The notes: generated from the sequence alone by a model not told the origin. A stretch of 64,000 nucleotides of DNA from Sinomicrobium soli (GCF_003285545.1 NZ_QLNV01000007.1:62001-126000); one strand, 5' to 3'; numbered from the stretch's first letter, positions 27,967 to 37,660 are shown. Made by a program: numbers and translations.

Positions 27967-30477
27967 ATGATCTTCAAACCATACCGGTATTTCACGGCTT
28001 GTATAATTTCCTGGATTTTCTGTGTAACCCTTCAAGCCGGCAATCCGCATCAACCCGAAATATCCTTCTGTGCCGGCGGATGGGGCGACGACTACATGTA
28101 CTACAACCTTTTTGCCCAGGAAAACATGGAAGAACCCCAATACAAGGCTTTCCTGCTGTCTTATGACAACCGGTTCTACGACAGTGAAAAAGACCTTCTG
28201 CCCCGGACCGATGAAAATATCGAAGACTGGGAAGATTACCTGCAACTCTCCTACGAAGAAACGGAATACCTGGTACTGAAGGCCGATCGCCAGGACCTGA
28301 GGGCACTGGCAAAAGGAAATAGCGTGGAAGACGACAGGCTCGCTTTTGCCGACGGGAATTTTACCAAAAAACACAAGCAGGCCCTGCTTTACCTCGCCTA
28401 TGCCAAATACCTCGCTCCCTATATGGCGGTAAAGGGAGACCGCAGGTATTCCTGGGGCAATGCTCCCGAACATCATGCGGGCGAACTGGATTACGACGAG
28501 GTGATCAACGTACTGGAGAAAAGCTGGCACGCAGAAACCGACAAAAACCTCAGGATACGTTACGGTTATCAACTGGTACGGTTTGCACACTACAGCGGGC
28601 ACTACCCCGAAGCCATCGGGTATTTTAACGATTATGTGGAGTCGCTGCACCACAAACCTATTATGTACTACTACGCCCTCGACCAGAAAGGCGGGGCCGA
28701 AAGGGCACTCGGGAATTTTATGCAGGCACACCATGATTTTTTCCGCTTCTTCACCCATACCAGGAACCGCAAGGAACAGGCATATACCTCCATGCTGGTA
28801 ACCCGCGACCTCGATTTTGAGAAACTGCTGACAGAGGCCGGGACCACGAACGAAAAAAACGATCTCTATATGCTATTGGGTTATCGCGATTTTAACAATC
28901 CCCTCTCCTCCATACGCAAGATCCTGGAAAATGATCCCAATGCCCCGCAGGCCAAGGTGCTTATGGTCCGGGCCGTGAATCAGCTCGAAAGGAACTATTT
29001 TCCCGTAAGCTACAACTGCCCGTACAACCATCCGGACTGCCTGAAAGACCGGGATAATTACCGTATTCCCCTGAACAGATACCACAACGACAACACCTTC
29101 CTGGAAGAAACGCTACGCATCTCGGAGAGCCAGTCGAAAAACCCGGAGATCAAGGAACAGGAGTTCTGGAAACTCACCACGGCCTGGCTCTATTTTATAC
29201 AGGGGGATTACGACAGGGCCGGGCTCACCCTCGAAAGTATCACTCCCGGGAATAAGAGGTTTGATGCACAGAAAGACAAACTCTCCATGCTGATCACCAT
29301 AAGCGAACAGGAAACCATAACACCCGGCTTCGAAAAGCAGCTGATGAAAAGGTTCGGCCATATTTTCCGGGAAGATCCCGAAAAAGATCCCTATAGCCCG
29401 GATATGGGCAGTACCGGGAATTTTGTGATCGACATTCTGGCCAACCGCTATTTTCTGCAGGAGGATTATGCCAAGGCTTTTCTGTTGCAGAACGATATCA
29501 GTGAACTGGAAGCCTACCCGCAACTTCAGCTGCTGGAAGCGATAGAGAAATTCTATCACAAAAAGAACAAGAATGAGTTCGAACATTTCCTGGCGGAAAA
29601 CCTGGCCCCGGAGGTCTATGACGACAGCCTGAGAAAAATGGTAAGACAGCGGGATTTTGATATAAAAAGCTATATCGCCAATATGAAAGGGAATATTTAC
29701 CTGAGGCAGGGGGAACCGGAAAAGGCCGCTCCCTTTTTCGACGAAGTAGACCGTGACTTTTATGGCTTTAAGGGCTTCTCGGGTATCCCGTCGGACGTTT
29801 TCGGATATAACCGTATGGAGTGTTTCGAATGCCCCGACAACATGGTGATGCAAACAGATTACCTCGGGGATTTCGATATGATCGGGCCCTCCATGAACAA
29901 AAAAGAGCTCAGCCGGGCGCTGATCCGGCTCGAACAAGAAGCCGCAGGCCGGGGCGACAAGGCCGCCAGGGCGGGTTACCTGCTGGGCAATTTCTATTTT
30001 AACACCTCCCTGATCGGCTATTACCGGCAGTTCCTTACCTTCAGTAACAGCAATGGCAAGAGCTATAAATTCCATAACTATTTCAGCTGGAACGAACAGT
30101 TCGACAGGACAGCCCCTGAATACCTGCTTTATTTCAAGAATTACGGCTGGACATCCTGGTACTACGACGATTTTGAGATTGCGCTGTCTTACCTGGACCG
30201 GGCCCTGGAACAGACCGCTGACGAGGAGCTCAAAGCGAGGATTCTCTTTGCCGCTTCCAAATGTGAACAGGGTATTTTTTACAGTACCCGGACCGACAAG
30301 GAGCTGAACAACCTGAAAAACGTGGATTACAACAAAAGAAAAGCTGCCAGGATAGACATAAAGACGTCCCGGTACCGGTCTTATTTTAAAAAGCTAAAGG
30401 CGTATGAGCATACCGGTTTTTACAGGGAGGTAAAAACGTATTGCAAGTACTTTGATTACTACGTGACCCATTATTAG
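27967..30477 (+). CDS. Large secreted helical-repeat protein, unknown function
   Basis: 836 residues from the ATG at 27967, chosen because it opens with a signal peptide (IISWIFCVTLQAGNP); the frame is open to a TTG at 27943. After ISFCAGGWGDDYMYYNLFAQEN the protein is rich in aromatic and charged residues with TPR-like helical pairs, such as LRIRYGYQLVRFAHYSGHYP, EQEFWKLTTAWLYFIQGDYD and RKMVRQRDFDIKSYIANMKG. No enzymatic motif is recognised. It probably acts with the preceding lipoprotein (gap 124 nt, containing a TATCTTTA box). Similar pairs are, from memory, found in other Bacteroidota, but I cannot name a function. Confidence 0.6.
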   Translation: MIFKPYRYFTACIISWIFCVTLQAGNPHQPEISFCAGGWGDDYMYYNLFAQENMEEPQYKAFLLSYDNRFYDSEKDLLPRTDENIEDWEDYLQLSYEETEYLVLKADRQDLRALAKGNSVEDDRLAFADGNFTKKHKQALLYLAYAKYLAPYMAVKGDRRYSWGNAPEHHAGELDYDEVINVLEKSWHAETDKNLRIRYGYQLVRFAHYSGHYPEAIGYFNDYVESLHHKPIMYYYALDQKGGAERALGNFMQAHHDFFRFFTHTRNRKEQAYTSMLVTRDLDFEKLLTEAGTTNEKNDLYMLLGYRDFNNPLSSIRKILENDPNAPQAKVLMVRAVNQLERNYFPVSYNCPYNHPDCLKDRDNYRIPLNRYHNDNTFLEETLRISESQSKNPEIKEQEFWKLTTAWLYFIQGDYDRAGLTLESITPGNKRFDAQKDKLSMLITISEQETITPGFEKQLMKRFGHIFREDPEKDPYSPDMGSTGNFVIDILANRYFLQEDYAKAFLLQNDISELEAYPQLQLLEAIEKFYHKKNKNEFEHFLAENLAPEVYDDSLRKMVRQRDFDIKSYIANMKGNIYLRQGEPEKAAPFFDEVDRDFYGFKGFSGIPSDVFGYNRMECFECPDNMVMQTDYLGDFDMIGPSMNKKELSRALIRLEQEAAGRGDKAARAGYLLGNFYFNTSLIGYYRQFLTFSNSNGKSYKFHNYFSWNEQFDRTAPEYLLYFKNYGWTSWYYDDFEIALSYLDRALEQTADEELKARILFAASKCEQGIFYSTRTDKELNNLKNVDYNKRKAARIDIKTSRYRSYFKKLKAYEHTGFYREVKTYCKYFDYYVTHY

Positions 30478-30517
30478 GGGGCATTTCGGGAACCGGGCGG
30501 TTAAAACAGGAAGCTTC

Positions 30518-30970
30518 CTATTTTACTTTTACGGTCCATTCAAAATTAAAGACAGAAACAATATCTCCCTGCTCATCCTTCCCTACGGACCGCATCCGGA
30601 AGGTCTGTCCCTCCCCGGTCTCTACGGTACGTTGCAGGGCATTGCCGATCAGCTTTCCGCCGTTACAGGTAAAGGTGATACGCCCTCTTGCCTTTTTGGT
30701 AAAACTTGCGTTGTTATTGGCTACAAGCATGGAGATGCGTTTACCGCTTTTCCGGATCGCGGCCATGACCAGGGCGCCGGTTGAAAGTTCGGCAGCCATA
30801 CCCTGTACCGCCCAGAACATGGAATTAAAGGGATTCTGGTTGATCCACCTGTGGCGAACGGTTACTATACAGCTTTCCGCATCGAGATGCCTTACCCTTA
30901 CCCCGCATAACCAGGCTGAAGGCAATTTAAGCATCGTGAAAGTATTCAGTTTCCGGGGCGTTATTTCCAT
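30518..30970 (-). CDS. DUF4442 domain protein (hotdog-fold, thioesterase-like)
   Basis: 150 residues with the DUF4442 pattern: WLCGVRVRHLDAESCIVTVRHRWINQNPFNSMFWAVQGMAAELSTG split over the central helix, then VANNNASFTKKARGRITFTC. The family has a hotdog fold related to acyl-CoA thioesterases, but its substrate is unknown. Cytoplasmic, single gene, convergent with the large secreted protein upstream. Confidence 0.8.
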   Translation of the reverse strand: MEITPRKLNTFTMLKLPSAWLCGVRVRHLDAESCIVTVRHRWINQNPFNSMFWAVQGMAAELSTGALVMAAIRKSGKRISMLVANNNASFTKKARGRITFTCNGGKLIGNALQRTVETGEGQTFRMRSVGKDEQGDIVSVFNFEWTVKVK

Positions 30971-31046
30971 AATCTGAAAATTGATACCACAAGGTATTAA
31001 ATTATCCGGAACCGGAAGCCCATCCGGTCAAATACTTTCAGGCAGT

Positions 31047-32267
31047 TCACCTGCCCCTGCCCCATAAAAAACGGTAGAAACACAAGACGATCAGCAAGGC
31101 TGTTATTCCCTGTATCAGTAAACTTGCAGGAGCCCCTATATGTTCAGACAGGGTCCCTACGAGCAATCCGCCGAGCGGCATCATACCGAAAGCGGCCATC
31201 GCCTGGTAGCTCATGGCCCTGCCGCGCATTTCCGGTTTCGATTTGGTCTGCACCAATATATTGCACACAGTGGTCTGTGCCATGGCCCCGAAACCGATAA
31301 GCACGGCAAAGAACAATACAACACTGAGATTATCGATCCGGGAAAACAGTACCAGGGATACGCCGAGGATCACCGTATTTACGGCCAGTATCCTCTTTAG
31401 CCTGCTCCCTTCCCTCAGTGATGCCAGGAAAAATGCCCCGGAAATTGCCCCCAATCCTATAAAGCCCATAATATAGCCATAGGTCGTAGCATCGCCCTCA
31501 AAGATCACTTTTGCAAATACCGGCAGCAGGGTACTGTATGGCAACACCAGGAGACTTACCAGGGTAAGCATCAGCAGGGGCAATCCTATTTCGGGAGTTT
31601 TACAGAGATACCGAAACCCGTCCCGGAGCTCTTTTCCTACCTTCTGCTTCTGAGGCCGTGGCGGTTGCGGCGGGAGTTTCATCAGTGAAAGACAGACAAT
31701 AATAGCTATAAAACTGACGGTATTTACCAGGAAACAGGTCCCTGCCCCCCATTCAGACAGTACGATCCCTGCCAGTGCAGGTCCGACCATCTTTGCGAGA
31801 TTGGTCAGCGAGGAATTCAGGGAAAGCGCATTGGGAAGGTCTTCCGGCTCGTTCACCATCTCATGTACCAGGGGCTGCCGGGCCGGAACGTCAAAGGCAT
31901 TGATGGTGCCCAATACAGCACTGAGCACAAGCAACACCCATACCGAATCGTGCCCCGTATAGGTGACCACCGTAAGGATTACCGCCTGTACCATGGAAAG
32001 CGACTGGGTGAGCAGTATCAGCTTATACCGGTCATAACGGTCTGATACTATTCCGCCCAGAGCCGAAAAAAGAAAAGAGGGGAACTGCTCGGCAAAGAGG
32101 GTAAGCCCCAGCATGAAAGAGGAATGCGTCATACTGTATACGACCCATATCACCGCCGTACGCTGCATCCACATGCCCATCCGGGAAATGGATTGCCCTG
32201 TAAAGAACAAGGCATAATTACGGTTCCGGAAAGCGCGGAATGTAGTGCTCTTTAAAAGCAAGGGCAT
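31047..32267 (-). CDS. MFS transporter, EntS/MFS_3-type exporter
   Basis: A 406-residue twelve-helix transporter, counted from the ATG at 32267 because the preceding 54 codons are not family-like. It shows FRAFRNRNYALFFTGQSISRMGMWMQ, typical of the MFS_3/EntS group, the motif-A-type loop GGIVSDRYDRYKLIL, and FDVPARQPLVHEMV. Such proteins export siderophores, antibiotics or other small molecules; the substrate is unknown. Stands alone on the minus strand. Confidence 0.9.
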   Translation of the reverse strand: MPLLLKSTTFRAFRNRNYALFFTGQSISRMGMWMQRTAVIWVVYSMTHSSFMLGLTLFAEQFPSFLFSALGGIVSDRYDRYKLILLTQSLSMVQAVILTVVTYTGHDSVWVLLVLSAVLGTINAFDVPARQPLVHEMVNEPEDLPNALSLNSSLTNLAKMVGPALAGIVLSEWGAGTCFLVNTVSFIAIIVCLSLMKLPPQPPRPQKQKVGKELRDGFRYLCKTPEIGLPLLMLTLVSLLVLPYSTLLPVFAKVIFEGDATTYGYIMGFIGLGAISGAFFLASLREGSRLKRILAVNTVILGVSLVLFSRIDNLSVVLFFAVLIGFGAMAQTTVCNILVQTKSKPEMRGRAMSYQAMAAFGMMPLGGLLVGTLSEHIGAPASLLIQGITALLIVLCFYRFLWGRGR

Positions 32268-32472
32268 GATTTCGGATTTACATATTTCATAGCAATCATA
32301 ACTCCGGGTAGTTACACCACTGCCGGTTCTTTCCTGCCTCCTGCCCTTTTTGAATAATTCCAGGAAATGCAGAACAAGCCTGTAACGACCGGAAAACACT
32401 GGCAAAGTTAGGCATATCACGTTAAACAATCCTTTTAAAAAGTTAAAATAAAGTTAATAAACAGTACTATGT

Positions 32473-32505
32473 TTTGCATAATACCTGTTTTTAGATATAT
32501 ATTTG
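32473..32505 (+). promoter_or_regulatory. Full promoter TTTG-N21-TATATTTG before padR
   Basis: -33 box TTTG at 32473-32476 and -7 box TATATTTG at 32498-32505, spaced 21 nt, the best two-part Bacteroidota promoter in the window. Leader to the padR ATG is about 85 nt. Confidence 0.7.
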
Positions 32506-32595
32506 CATAAGAAAATATCAGGCTATAAAAAAATATCCATCATCATATCATCCATCCATCAAAAAACGAACAGTTAATTAAAGCATTATGAACTC

Positions 32596-32940
32596 ATGAA
32601 GATCGAAAACACCAAGGCACAGATGCGTAAGGGAGTTCTGGAATACTGCATTTTGTCCATTCTCAGGGACAAGGACAAATATGCTTCGGAAATCCTGGAA
32701 ACGCTGAAAGATGCAAAAATGCTTGTGGTAGAGGGTACGATCTATCCTTTGCTCACCAGGCTGAAAAATGCGGGGCTGCTGCAATACCGCTGGGAAGAGT
32801 CCACTTCCGGGCCGCCCCGGAAATACTACGCCCTTACCGACACGGGGAAACTGTTTTTAAACGAACTCTCTTCCACCTGGGAAGAACTGCACAACGCTGT
32901 AACCATCGTAACACGCCAAAAATCATCAGATCATGAATAA
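32596..32940 (+). CDS. PadR family transcriptional regulator
   Basis: A 114-residue winged-helix regulator: MRKGVLEYCILSILRDKDKYASEIL, then VVEGTIYPLLTRLKNAGLLQYRWEES and GPPRKYYALTDTGKLFL, all standard PadR. The short C-terminal helix (LNELSSTWEEL) would form the dimer. It overlaps the following PspC gene by 8 nt, so it probably controls its own operon in response to envelope stress; in flavobacteria this PadR-PspC-DUF2807 order is usual. Confidence 0.93.
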   Translation: MKIENTKAQMRKGVLEYCILSILRDKDKYASEILETLKDAKMLVVEGTIYPLLTRLKNAGLLQYRWEESTSGPPRKYYALTDTGKLFLNELSSTWEELHNAVTIVTRQKSSDHE

Positions 32941-34663
32941 GACAACCAACATAAACCTGGGCGGACTCTTCTTTCACATCGACGAGGATGCCTATACCAG
33001 GCTCCGGGACTATCTCGAGGCCATAAAGCGTTCGTTTACCGACTCCCAGGGCCGGGACGAGATCATTGCCGATATCGAGGCCCGGATCGCCGAACTTTTC
33101 AGTGAAAAGGTTAATAACGACCGGCAGGTTATCGGGATGACCGAGGTAGACGAGGTGATCGCCATCATGGGAGAGCCGGAAGACTACCTGGTAGACGAAG
33201 AGATCTTTGAGGACGAACCGCAAACGCAGGCACCTCCGAAAGACCATCATCAAACCCGGAAACCGCCCAAGAAACTGTTCCGCGATCCGGACGACAAATA
33301 TATCGGCGGGGTATCTTCCGGGCTCGGGCACTATCTCGGGGTCGATGCCCTGTGGATACGCCTGCTGTGGATATTACTGGTCGTAGCCGGGGTCGGATCG
33401 GGGATCATTATCTATATCCTGCTATGGATACTGATCCCGGAAGCTTCCACCACTTCCCAGAAACTGTCCATGAAAGGAGAACCGGTAAACATCAGTAACA
33501 TAGAAAAGAAGGTGCGCGAAGGCTTCGGCGAGGTATCTGAAAAAGTCAGGAATGTCGATTACCAAAAGGTGGGCAGCAAGGTAAAGTCGGGGACCAGCAG
33601 TTTTTTTGACTTTCTCGGCAGGGTCATGACCGCCCTGTTCAATGTCTTTGGCAAGTTTATAGGCCTCCTGCTCGTCTTTATAGCAGGCAGTACCCTTATT
33701 GCCCTGTTTACGGGACTTATCGCCGCATGTGTGTCGGCTTTTTCAGACAGCGAATGGGCACACCATATCGAAGTGAGCAATATCTCCGGGATACCGGTGT
33801 GGGCAATAGCGCTCATGATACTGTTTGCCGCAGGCATTCCGTTTTTCCTGTTGTTCCGTCTCGGAATGAAGATACTGGTAGACGACCTGAGGCCGATAGG
33901 CAGCACGACAAAGTACGTCCTGCTGGGGCTCTGGATACTTTCTACCGTAGCGCTGATCACTTTTGGGGTCCGCCAGGGCACGGCACAGATCTACGAGGGG
34001 AGCATTTCCGAAAAACAGGTACTCTCGGCCACCGTACCGGATACCCTGTACTTTAAAAACGAGATCTCCGGGATTCCCGACAATCGCTACTACAACGACC
34101 GTATCGACAAGATTGTCCTCGACGGCAGCCGGAAACTCTATATAGAGGATGTGGTTTACGACTTTGTCCCTTCGGAAGATTCCCTCGCTTTTCTCGATAT
34201 CGAAAAAAAGGCCGAAAGCAGCAGCTTTCGCAAGGCAAGGGAGGAAGCATCCAGGATAGACTACGGTTTCAGTACCTCGGGGAATACCGTTTTCCTCCGC
34301 AATTACGTACTTACCGACTACGGGAACAAATACCGGGACCAGGAGGCCTATGTACGCGTATCCCTGCCGGAGGGCACGGTATTCTTTATAGACCATCACT
34401 CCGACATCCGCATCGGGCACAGTACCCATGAACAGGCCAGGCTTTACCATGCCGACCTCAAAGGGCACTTCTGGAAAATGGAAGAGGGAAAACTCCGGTG
34501 CCTGGACTGTGAGGAGCGCATGGATGCCGATACCGAAACAGTGGAACCGCACGACGTAAAGATCGATTCGGAAGGTATCGATATCGACGTACAGGATGAG
34601 AACGGCGAAAATGTAAAAGTAGAGATCAACAGAAACGGGATCCGGGTAAAAACCGGGTCCTGA
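32933..34663 (+). CDS. PspC domain membrane protein
   Basis: 576 residues. The N-terminal cytoplasmic part (1-110) is acidic with LRDYLEAIKRSFTDSQGRDEIIADIEARIAELF. A PspC domain follows at about 120-175 (FRDPDDKYIGGVSSGLGHYLGVDALWIRLLWILLV), then three further membrane segments at about 235-330, and a long C-terminal domain facing outside, ending in a charged tail. Such proteins act in envelope-stress responses. Co-transcribed with padR. The third gene usually present (a DUF2807 lipoprotein) is here only a fragment. Confidence 0.9.
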   Translation: MNKTTNINLGGLFFHIDEDAYTRLRDYLEAIKRSFTDSQGRDEIIADIEARIAELFSEKVNNDRQVIGMTEVDEVIAIMGEPEDYLVDEEIFEDEPQTQAPPKDHHQTRKPPKKLFRDPDDKYIGGVSSGLGHYLGVDALWIRLLWILLVVAGVGSGIIIYILLWILIPEASTTSQKLSMKGEPVNISNIEKKVREGFGEVSEKVRNVDYQKVGSKVKSGTSSFFDFLGRVMTALFNVFGKFIGLLLVFIAGSTLIALFTGLIAACVSAFSDSEWAHHIEVSNISGIPVWAIALMILFAAGIPFFLLFRLGMKILVDDLRPIGSTTKYVLLGLWILSTVALITFGVRQGTAQIYEGSISEKQVLSATVPDTLYFKNEISGIPDNRYYNDRIDKIVLDGSRKLYIEDVVYDFVPSEDSLAFLDIEKKAESSSFRKAREEASRIDYGFSTSGNTVFLRNYVLTDYGNKYRDQEAYVRVSLPEGTVFFIDHHSDIRIGHSTHEQARLYHADLKGHFWKMEEGKLRCLDCEERMDADTETVEPHDVKIDSEGIDIDVQDENGENVKVEINRNGIRVKTGS

Positions 34664-34810
34664 CCCTGCGTTTCATCCGTCTAAAACAACAATCCGGTCA
34701 CAAATTATGTGACCGTAACATCAAATCTTACAACTTTGCTGCACTACTTCGACAACAGTATTGGCGAAGTCATTAACAAACCATCATCCATCAAAAAAAA
34801 CACTACTGTT

Positions 34811-35119
34811 ATGACAACCCTGGTAAAACTACTCGTTACCGCCATTTTATCTGCCCTGCTATCCTCCTGCGATTTCGGGGATATTCCGCAGTCTCCGGCA
34901 ATACATGCCGGCAGTGACCACAGCAGGAGCGCCCAGACACTTTTTTTAGTTCAGAGTCCGGAGTTCAGAATTCAGAATTCGGGAGTTGTCATTCAGAACA
35001 AAGTGAACCTGCCTGCCGGCCAGGATCAAAGGAATTTCAACAGCATAACGGAAGCCCCGGAGATTCCTCCCCGACTAAAGGTCGGGACAGGCACTATCGT
35101 CGGAATGACACACCTATGA
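34811..35119 (+). pseudogene. Truncated DUF2807-type (head GIN) lipoprotein: signal peptide only
   Basis: MTTLVKLLVTAILSALLSSC followed by DFG is a typical lipoprotein signal of the DUF2807 protein that normally follows PadR-PspC in flavobacteria. After about 25 codons the frame runs into low-complexity and repeat DNA (HSRSAQTLFLVQSPEFRIQN) with no protein-like composition, ending at 35119 inside a MITE-like repeat. The open frame is therefore a remnant whose body was replaced. That the missing part was DUF2807 is inferred from gene order and the leader. Confidence 0.6.
34988..35109. repeat. 122-bp MITE-like element with GTCATTC/GAATGAC ends
   Basis: Starts with TGTCATTCAGAACAAAGTGA and ends with GGAATGACA; the terminal 8 bp are reverse complements. 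An inner CCCCGAC/GTCGGG hairpin lies near 35070. It resembles the widespread GTCATTC-TGA-type dispersed repeat seen in many bacterial genomes (recalled, not searched). It lies in the debris of the broken lipoprotein gene. Confidence 0.55.
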
Positions 35120-35147
35120 ACTAACAACTAAGAACTAAACAACTAAA
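35118..35147. repeat. AACTAA-rich intergenic repeat
   Basis: Degenerate direct repeats of AACTAACAACTAAGAACTAA between the lipoprotein remnant and lnt. The same sequence recurs at 36892-36920, before pssA, so lnt is bracketed by copies. Confidence 0.6.
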
Positions 35148-36726
35148 CCCCTTTTTTCCTCCCGATACCGTACAACACCAACAGGCCGGCCACCAGGACG
35201 GAGATACGGGCAATCAGGTCGCCATAGCGTACATAAAAGGTCTGTTCCTCATTCAATACTACCTTGCCCTTAAGTGCCCCTTCCGAAGCATACGCCAGGG
35301 TCTGCAACACATCTCCCCTGGGGTTGATAAAGGCCGATATCCCCGTATTGGCAGACCGCGCCACACTTCTCCTGGTTTCTATGGCGCGCAGGCGGGCGTA
35401 ACTGAGATGCTGTTTATGTCCCTGCGAATTGCTCCACCAGCCGTCGTTGGTGATCACCGTCAGAAAATCGGCCCCTTTTCGCACATACCCGGCAACGTAT
35501 TCCCCGTAAATCGACTCATAACAGATAATGGGGGCCGCTTTCCCCGCCTTCCCGGTAAACACCGAAGGCTCCGGTTGTGTGGCACGGGAAACTACGGTGC
35601 CCCCCAGGTCGATCATGATATTTCCCAGGAGGGGTTCCAGTACAGCCTTAAAAGGAAGGTTCTCGACTCCCACCACCAGTTTTGATTTGATATAGAACTG
35701 CAAATTATCGGTATTGTCGATCTGTACCGCTGCATTATAAGCATCATACCATCCTCCCCCGATCCTGTTTGCCGTAGGGGTCGGCTTTCCGGGTCCGGGA
35801 TATTTCCTGTAAAAATCGCCCCCCACAATAACATCCAGTCCCGGATACCTCCTGGGCAGTTCCTGCAACAGGTACCTGGCCCTCGACCGGGCAAACCCAT
35901 CGATATCCGCCCCCGACGACAGGGCTGTTTCCGGCGCTATCACGTAGTCCGTATGCCCATCGGCATATCCCGAAGCCAGTTCGACCAGCCTGGCGGCCAT
36001 TGCGGCATTGTCGATCTCATATTTTTCACTGTACGGGTCTATATTGGGTTGCAGTACCACCACTTCCATGCTCTTTTCCGGCATTTCGTAGCGGTGATAC
36101 ATCAACAGCGAAACGATGACGGGAAGTGCCACCAGGAGCACATTTTTACCTACTCCCCTCGCCAGGCGGCTTTTATGACCGCTTTCCCGGAACGACCATA
36201 CCGCCGCAAACAACCCGATATTTACCATCCATATCCACAGACTGCCCCCGAAAGTGCCGGTATATTCGTACCACTGTATCCAGGCGGGGTATTCCGAAAA
36301 GGCATTTCCCAGGTTCAGCCAGGGCCAGGAAAAATCCCAGTTGAGGTGAAATTTCTCAAAAGAAATCCACAGTGCCGGCAGGAAGACGAGGTGAATTTTG
36401 GGCGGCAGCTTACGGGCCAGCAGGTGATATCCCCAGAAGACCAGGGTCATCAGCAGGGTATTGACCAGTATGGCAAAAAACATCCCGAAAGCCGTGGAAT
36501 ACCATATCCACCAGGTGGTTACCGCGTTCCATATAAGGAATGTGAGATAGGCATGCCCGAAGACCTTAAGCCCCTTTCTCCCGGTACCGGACAGCCGTAT
36601 GTTCCGCTCTGCCAGCAGCAGCGGTACAAAGGCTACAAAGAGTAAAAGGGGAATACCGTACACCGGCCACCCGGCCGCAAGTAACAGCCCCGAGGACAGG
36701 GCCAGGATTAAATTGTTTCTTGTCAT
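35143..36726 (-). CDS. lnt: Apolipoprotein N-acyltransferase
   Basis: Adds the third acyl chain to lipoproteins at the inner membrane. 527 residues: six N-terminal membrane helices, a CN-hydrolase domain from about 215 to 490, and one C-terminal helix. The catalytic triad is visible as Glu in VIAPETALSSG, Lys in IKSKLVVGVENLP and Cys in PIICYESIYGE. Length and layout are standard. Confidence 0.95.
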   Translation of the reverse strand: MTRNNLILALSSGLLLAAGWPVYGIPLLLFVAFVPLLLAERNIRLSGTGRKGLKVFGHAYLTFLIWNAVTTWWIWYSTAFGMFFAILVNTLLMTLVFWGYHLLARKLPPKIHLVFLPALWISFEKFHLNWDFSWPWLNLGNAFSEYPAWIQWYEYTGTFGGSLWIWMVNIGLFAAVWSFRESGHKSRLARGVGKNVLLVALPVIVSLLMYHRYEMPEKSMEVVVLQPNIDPYSEKYEIDNAAMAARLVELASGYADGHTDYVIAPETALSSGADIDGFARSRARYLLQELPRRYPGLDVIVGGDFYRKYPGPGKPTPTANRIGGGWYDAYNAAVQIDNTDNLQFYIKSKLVVGVENLPFKAVLEPLLGNIMIDLGGTVVSRATQPEPSVFTGKAGKAAPIICYESIYGEYVAGYVRKGADFLTVITNDGWWSNSQGHKQHLSYARLRAIETRRSVARSANTGISAFINPRGDVLQTLAYASEGALKGKVVLNEEQTFYVRYGDLIARISVLVAGLLVLYGIGRKKGV

Positions 36727-36858
36727 TCTTACCGTATTTCCGACCTGCTACGGGTCGTTTGCTATCGTATACCAACGGGCAAGTTACCAAAGTTTGGTGA
36801 AATTTATACTAAAGTACCATTAATCTTGTATTTTTACCGGGACTTAGTTTATTAGTTG

Positions 36859-36899
36859 GTTAGTTCGTAGTTATTAGTTTGCCCAGACTACGAACTAAC
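36859..36899. repeat. 13-bp inverted repeat upstream of pssA
   Basis: GTTAGTTCGTAGT (36859-36871) and ACTACGAACTAAC (36887-36899) are perfect reverse complements around 15 nt. Part of the AACTAA repeat family; ends 26 nt before the pssA start. Confidence 0.75.
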
Positions 36900-36925
36900 A
36901 ACTAAGAACTAACAACTAAAACACC

Positions 36926-37660
36926 ATGAAAAAATATATTCCCAATATCCTCACGCTTCTCAACCTGTTCTGCGGTACTGTTGCCGTATTATATGCCGTT
37001 CTCGGACATCACCAGGTCGCGGCATTTTTTGTTTTCGCAGGGATCTTTTTCGATTTTTTCGACGGTTTTGCCGCCAGGAAGCTGAACGTACAGAGTGAGA
37101 TCGGGCTTCAGCTGGATTCCCTGGCCGACATGGTTACCAGCGGTGTGGTTCCCGGCATGGTCATGTATCACCTGTTACAGCTCAGCCTGAACCCGGGATC
37201 GTGGGATACCGGTATCCGCATCGACCTGTCGCAGCCACAGGGGCTTATCCCGTTTACCGGACTGCTTATCCCCCTGGCATCGGCCTACCGCCTGGCCAAA
37301 TTCAATGTAGACGACGACCAGCAGACTTCCTTTACCGGGCTCCCCACCCCCGCCAATGCCCTGTTTATACTATCCCTGCCGCTTATTCTCAGCTACCAGG
37401 ACAGTGAGCTGGCTGTTTCCGTGATCGGGAACACCTGGTTCCTGGTCGCCGTTACCCTGGCCAGCAGCTATATACTCAATTCCCGCATAAAGCTCTTTGC
37501 CCTTAAATTCAAAACCTGGGGATTGCGGGAAAATGCCGTAAAATACGGTTTCCTGCTGTTGTGCCTGGCCTTACTGGCTGTGCTGAAATTTGCGGCGGTT
37601 CCGCTGATCATCGTCCTCTACATTCTCATTTCGGTGGTGACCCCGCAAAAGTATCTCTGA
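36926..37660 (+). CDS. pssA: CDP-diacylglycerol--serine O-phosphatidyltransferase
   Basis: Makes phosphatidylserine, the precursor of phosphatidylethanolamine, in the inner membrane. 244 residues, about seven membrane segments. The CDP-alcohol phosphotransferase motif D-G-x2-A-R-x8-G-x3-D-x3-D is complete in DGFAARKLNVQSEIGLQLDSLAD split after residue 20, at about residues 49-71. Its stop codon directly abuts the stop of gldG on the other strand. Confidence 0.96.
   Translation: MKKYIPNILTLLNLFCGTVAVLYAVLGHHQVAAFFVFAGIFFDFFDGFAARKLNVQSEIGLQLDSLADMVTSGVVPGMVMYHLLQLSLNPGSWDTGIRIDLSQPQGLIPFTGLLIPLASAYRLAKFNVDDDQQTSFTGLPTPANALFILSLPLILSYQDSELAVSVIGNTWFLVAVTLASSYILNSRIKLFALKFKTWGLRENAVKYGFLLLCLALLAVLKFAAVPLIIVLYILISVVTPQKYL

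Noticed and set aside
30509-30520. AGGAAGCTTCCT palindrome as a terminator
   Set aside because: No loop and no proper T-run; a short palindrome between convergent genes can arise by chance.
32268-32429. 54-codon N-terminal extension of the MFS exporter
   Set aside because: The extension is polar and not family-like; the ATG at 32267 gives the normal start.
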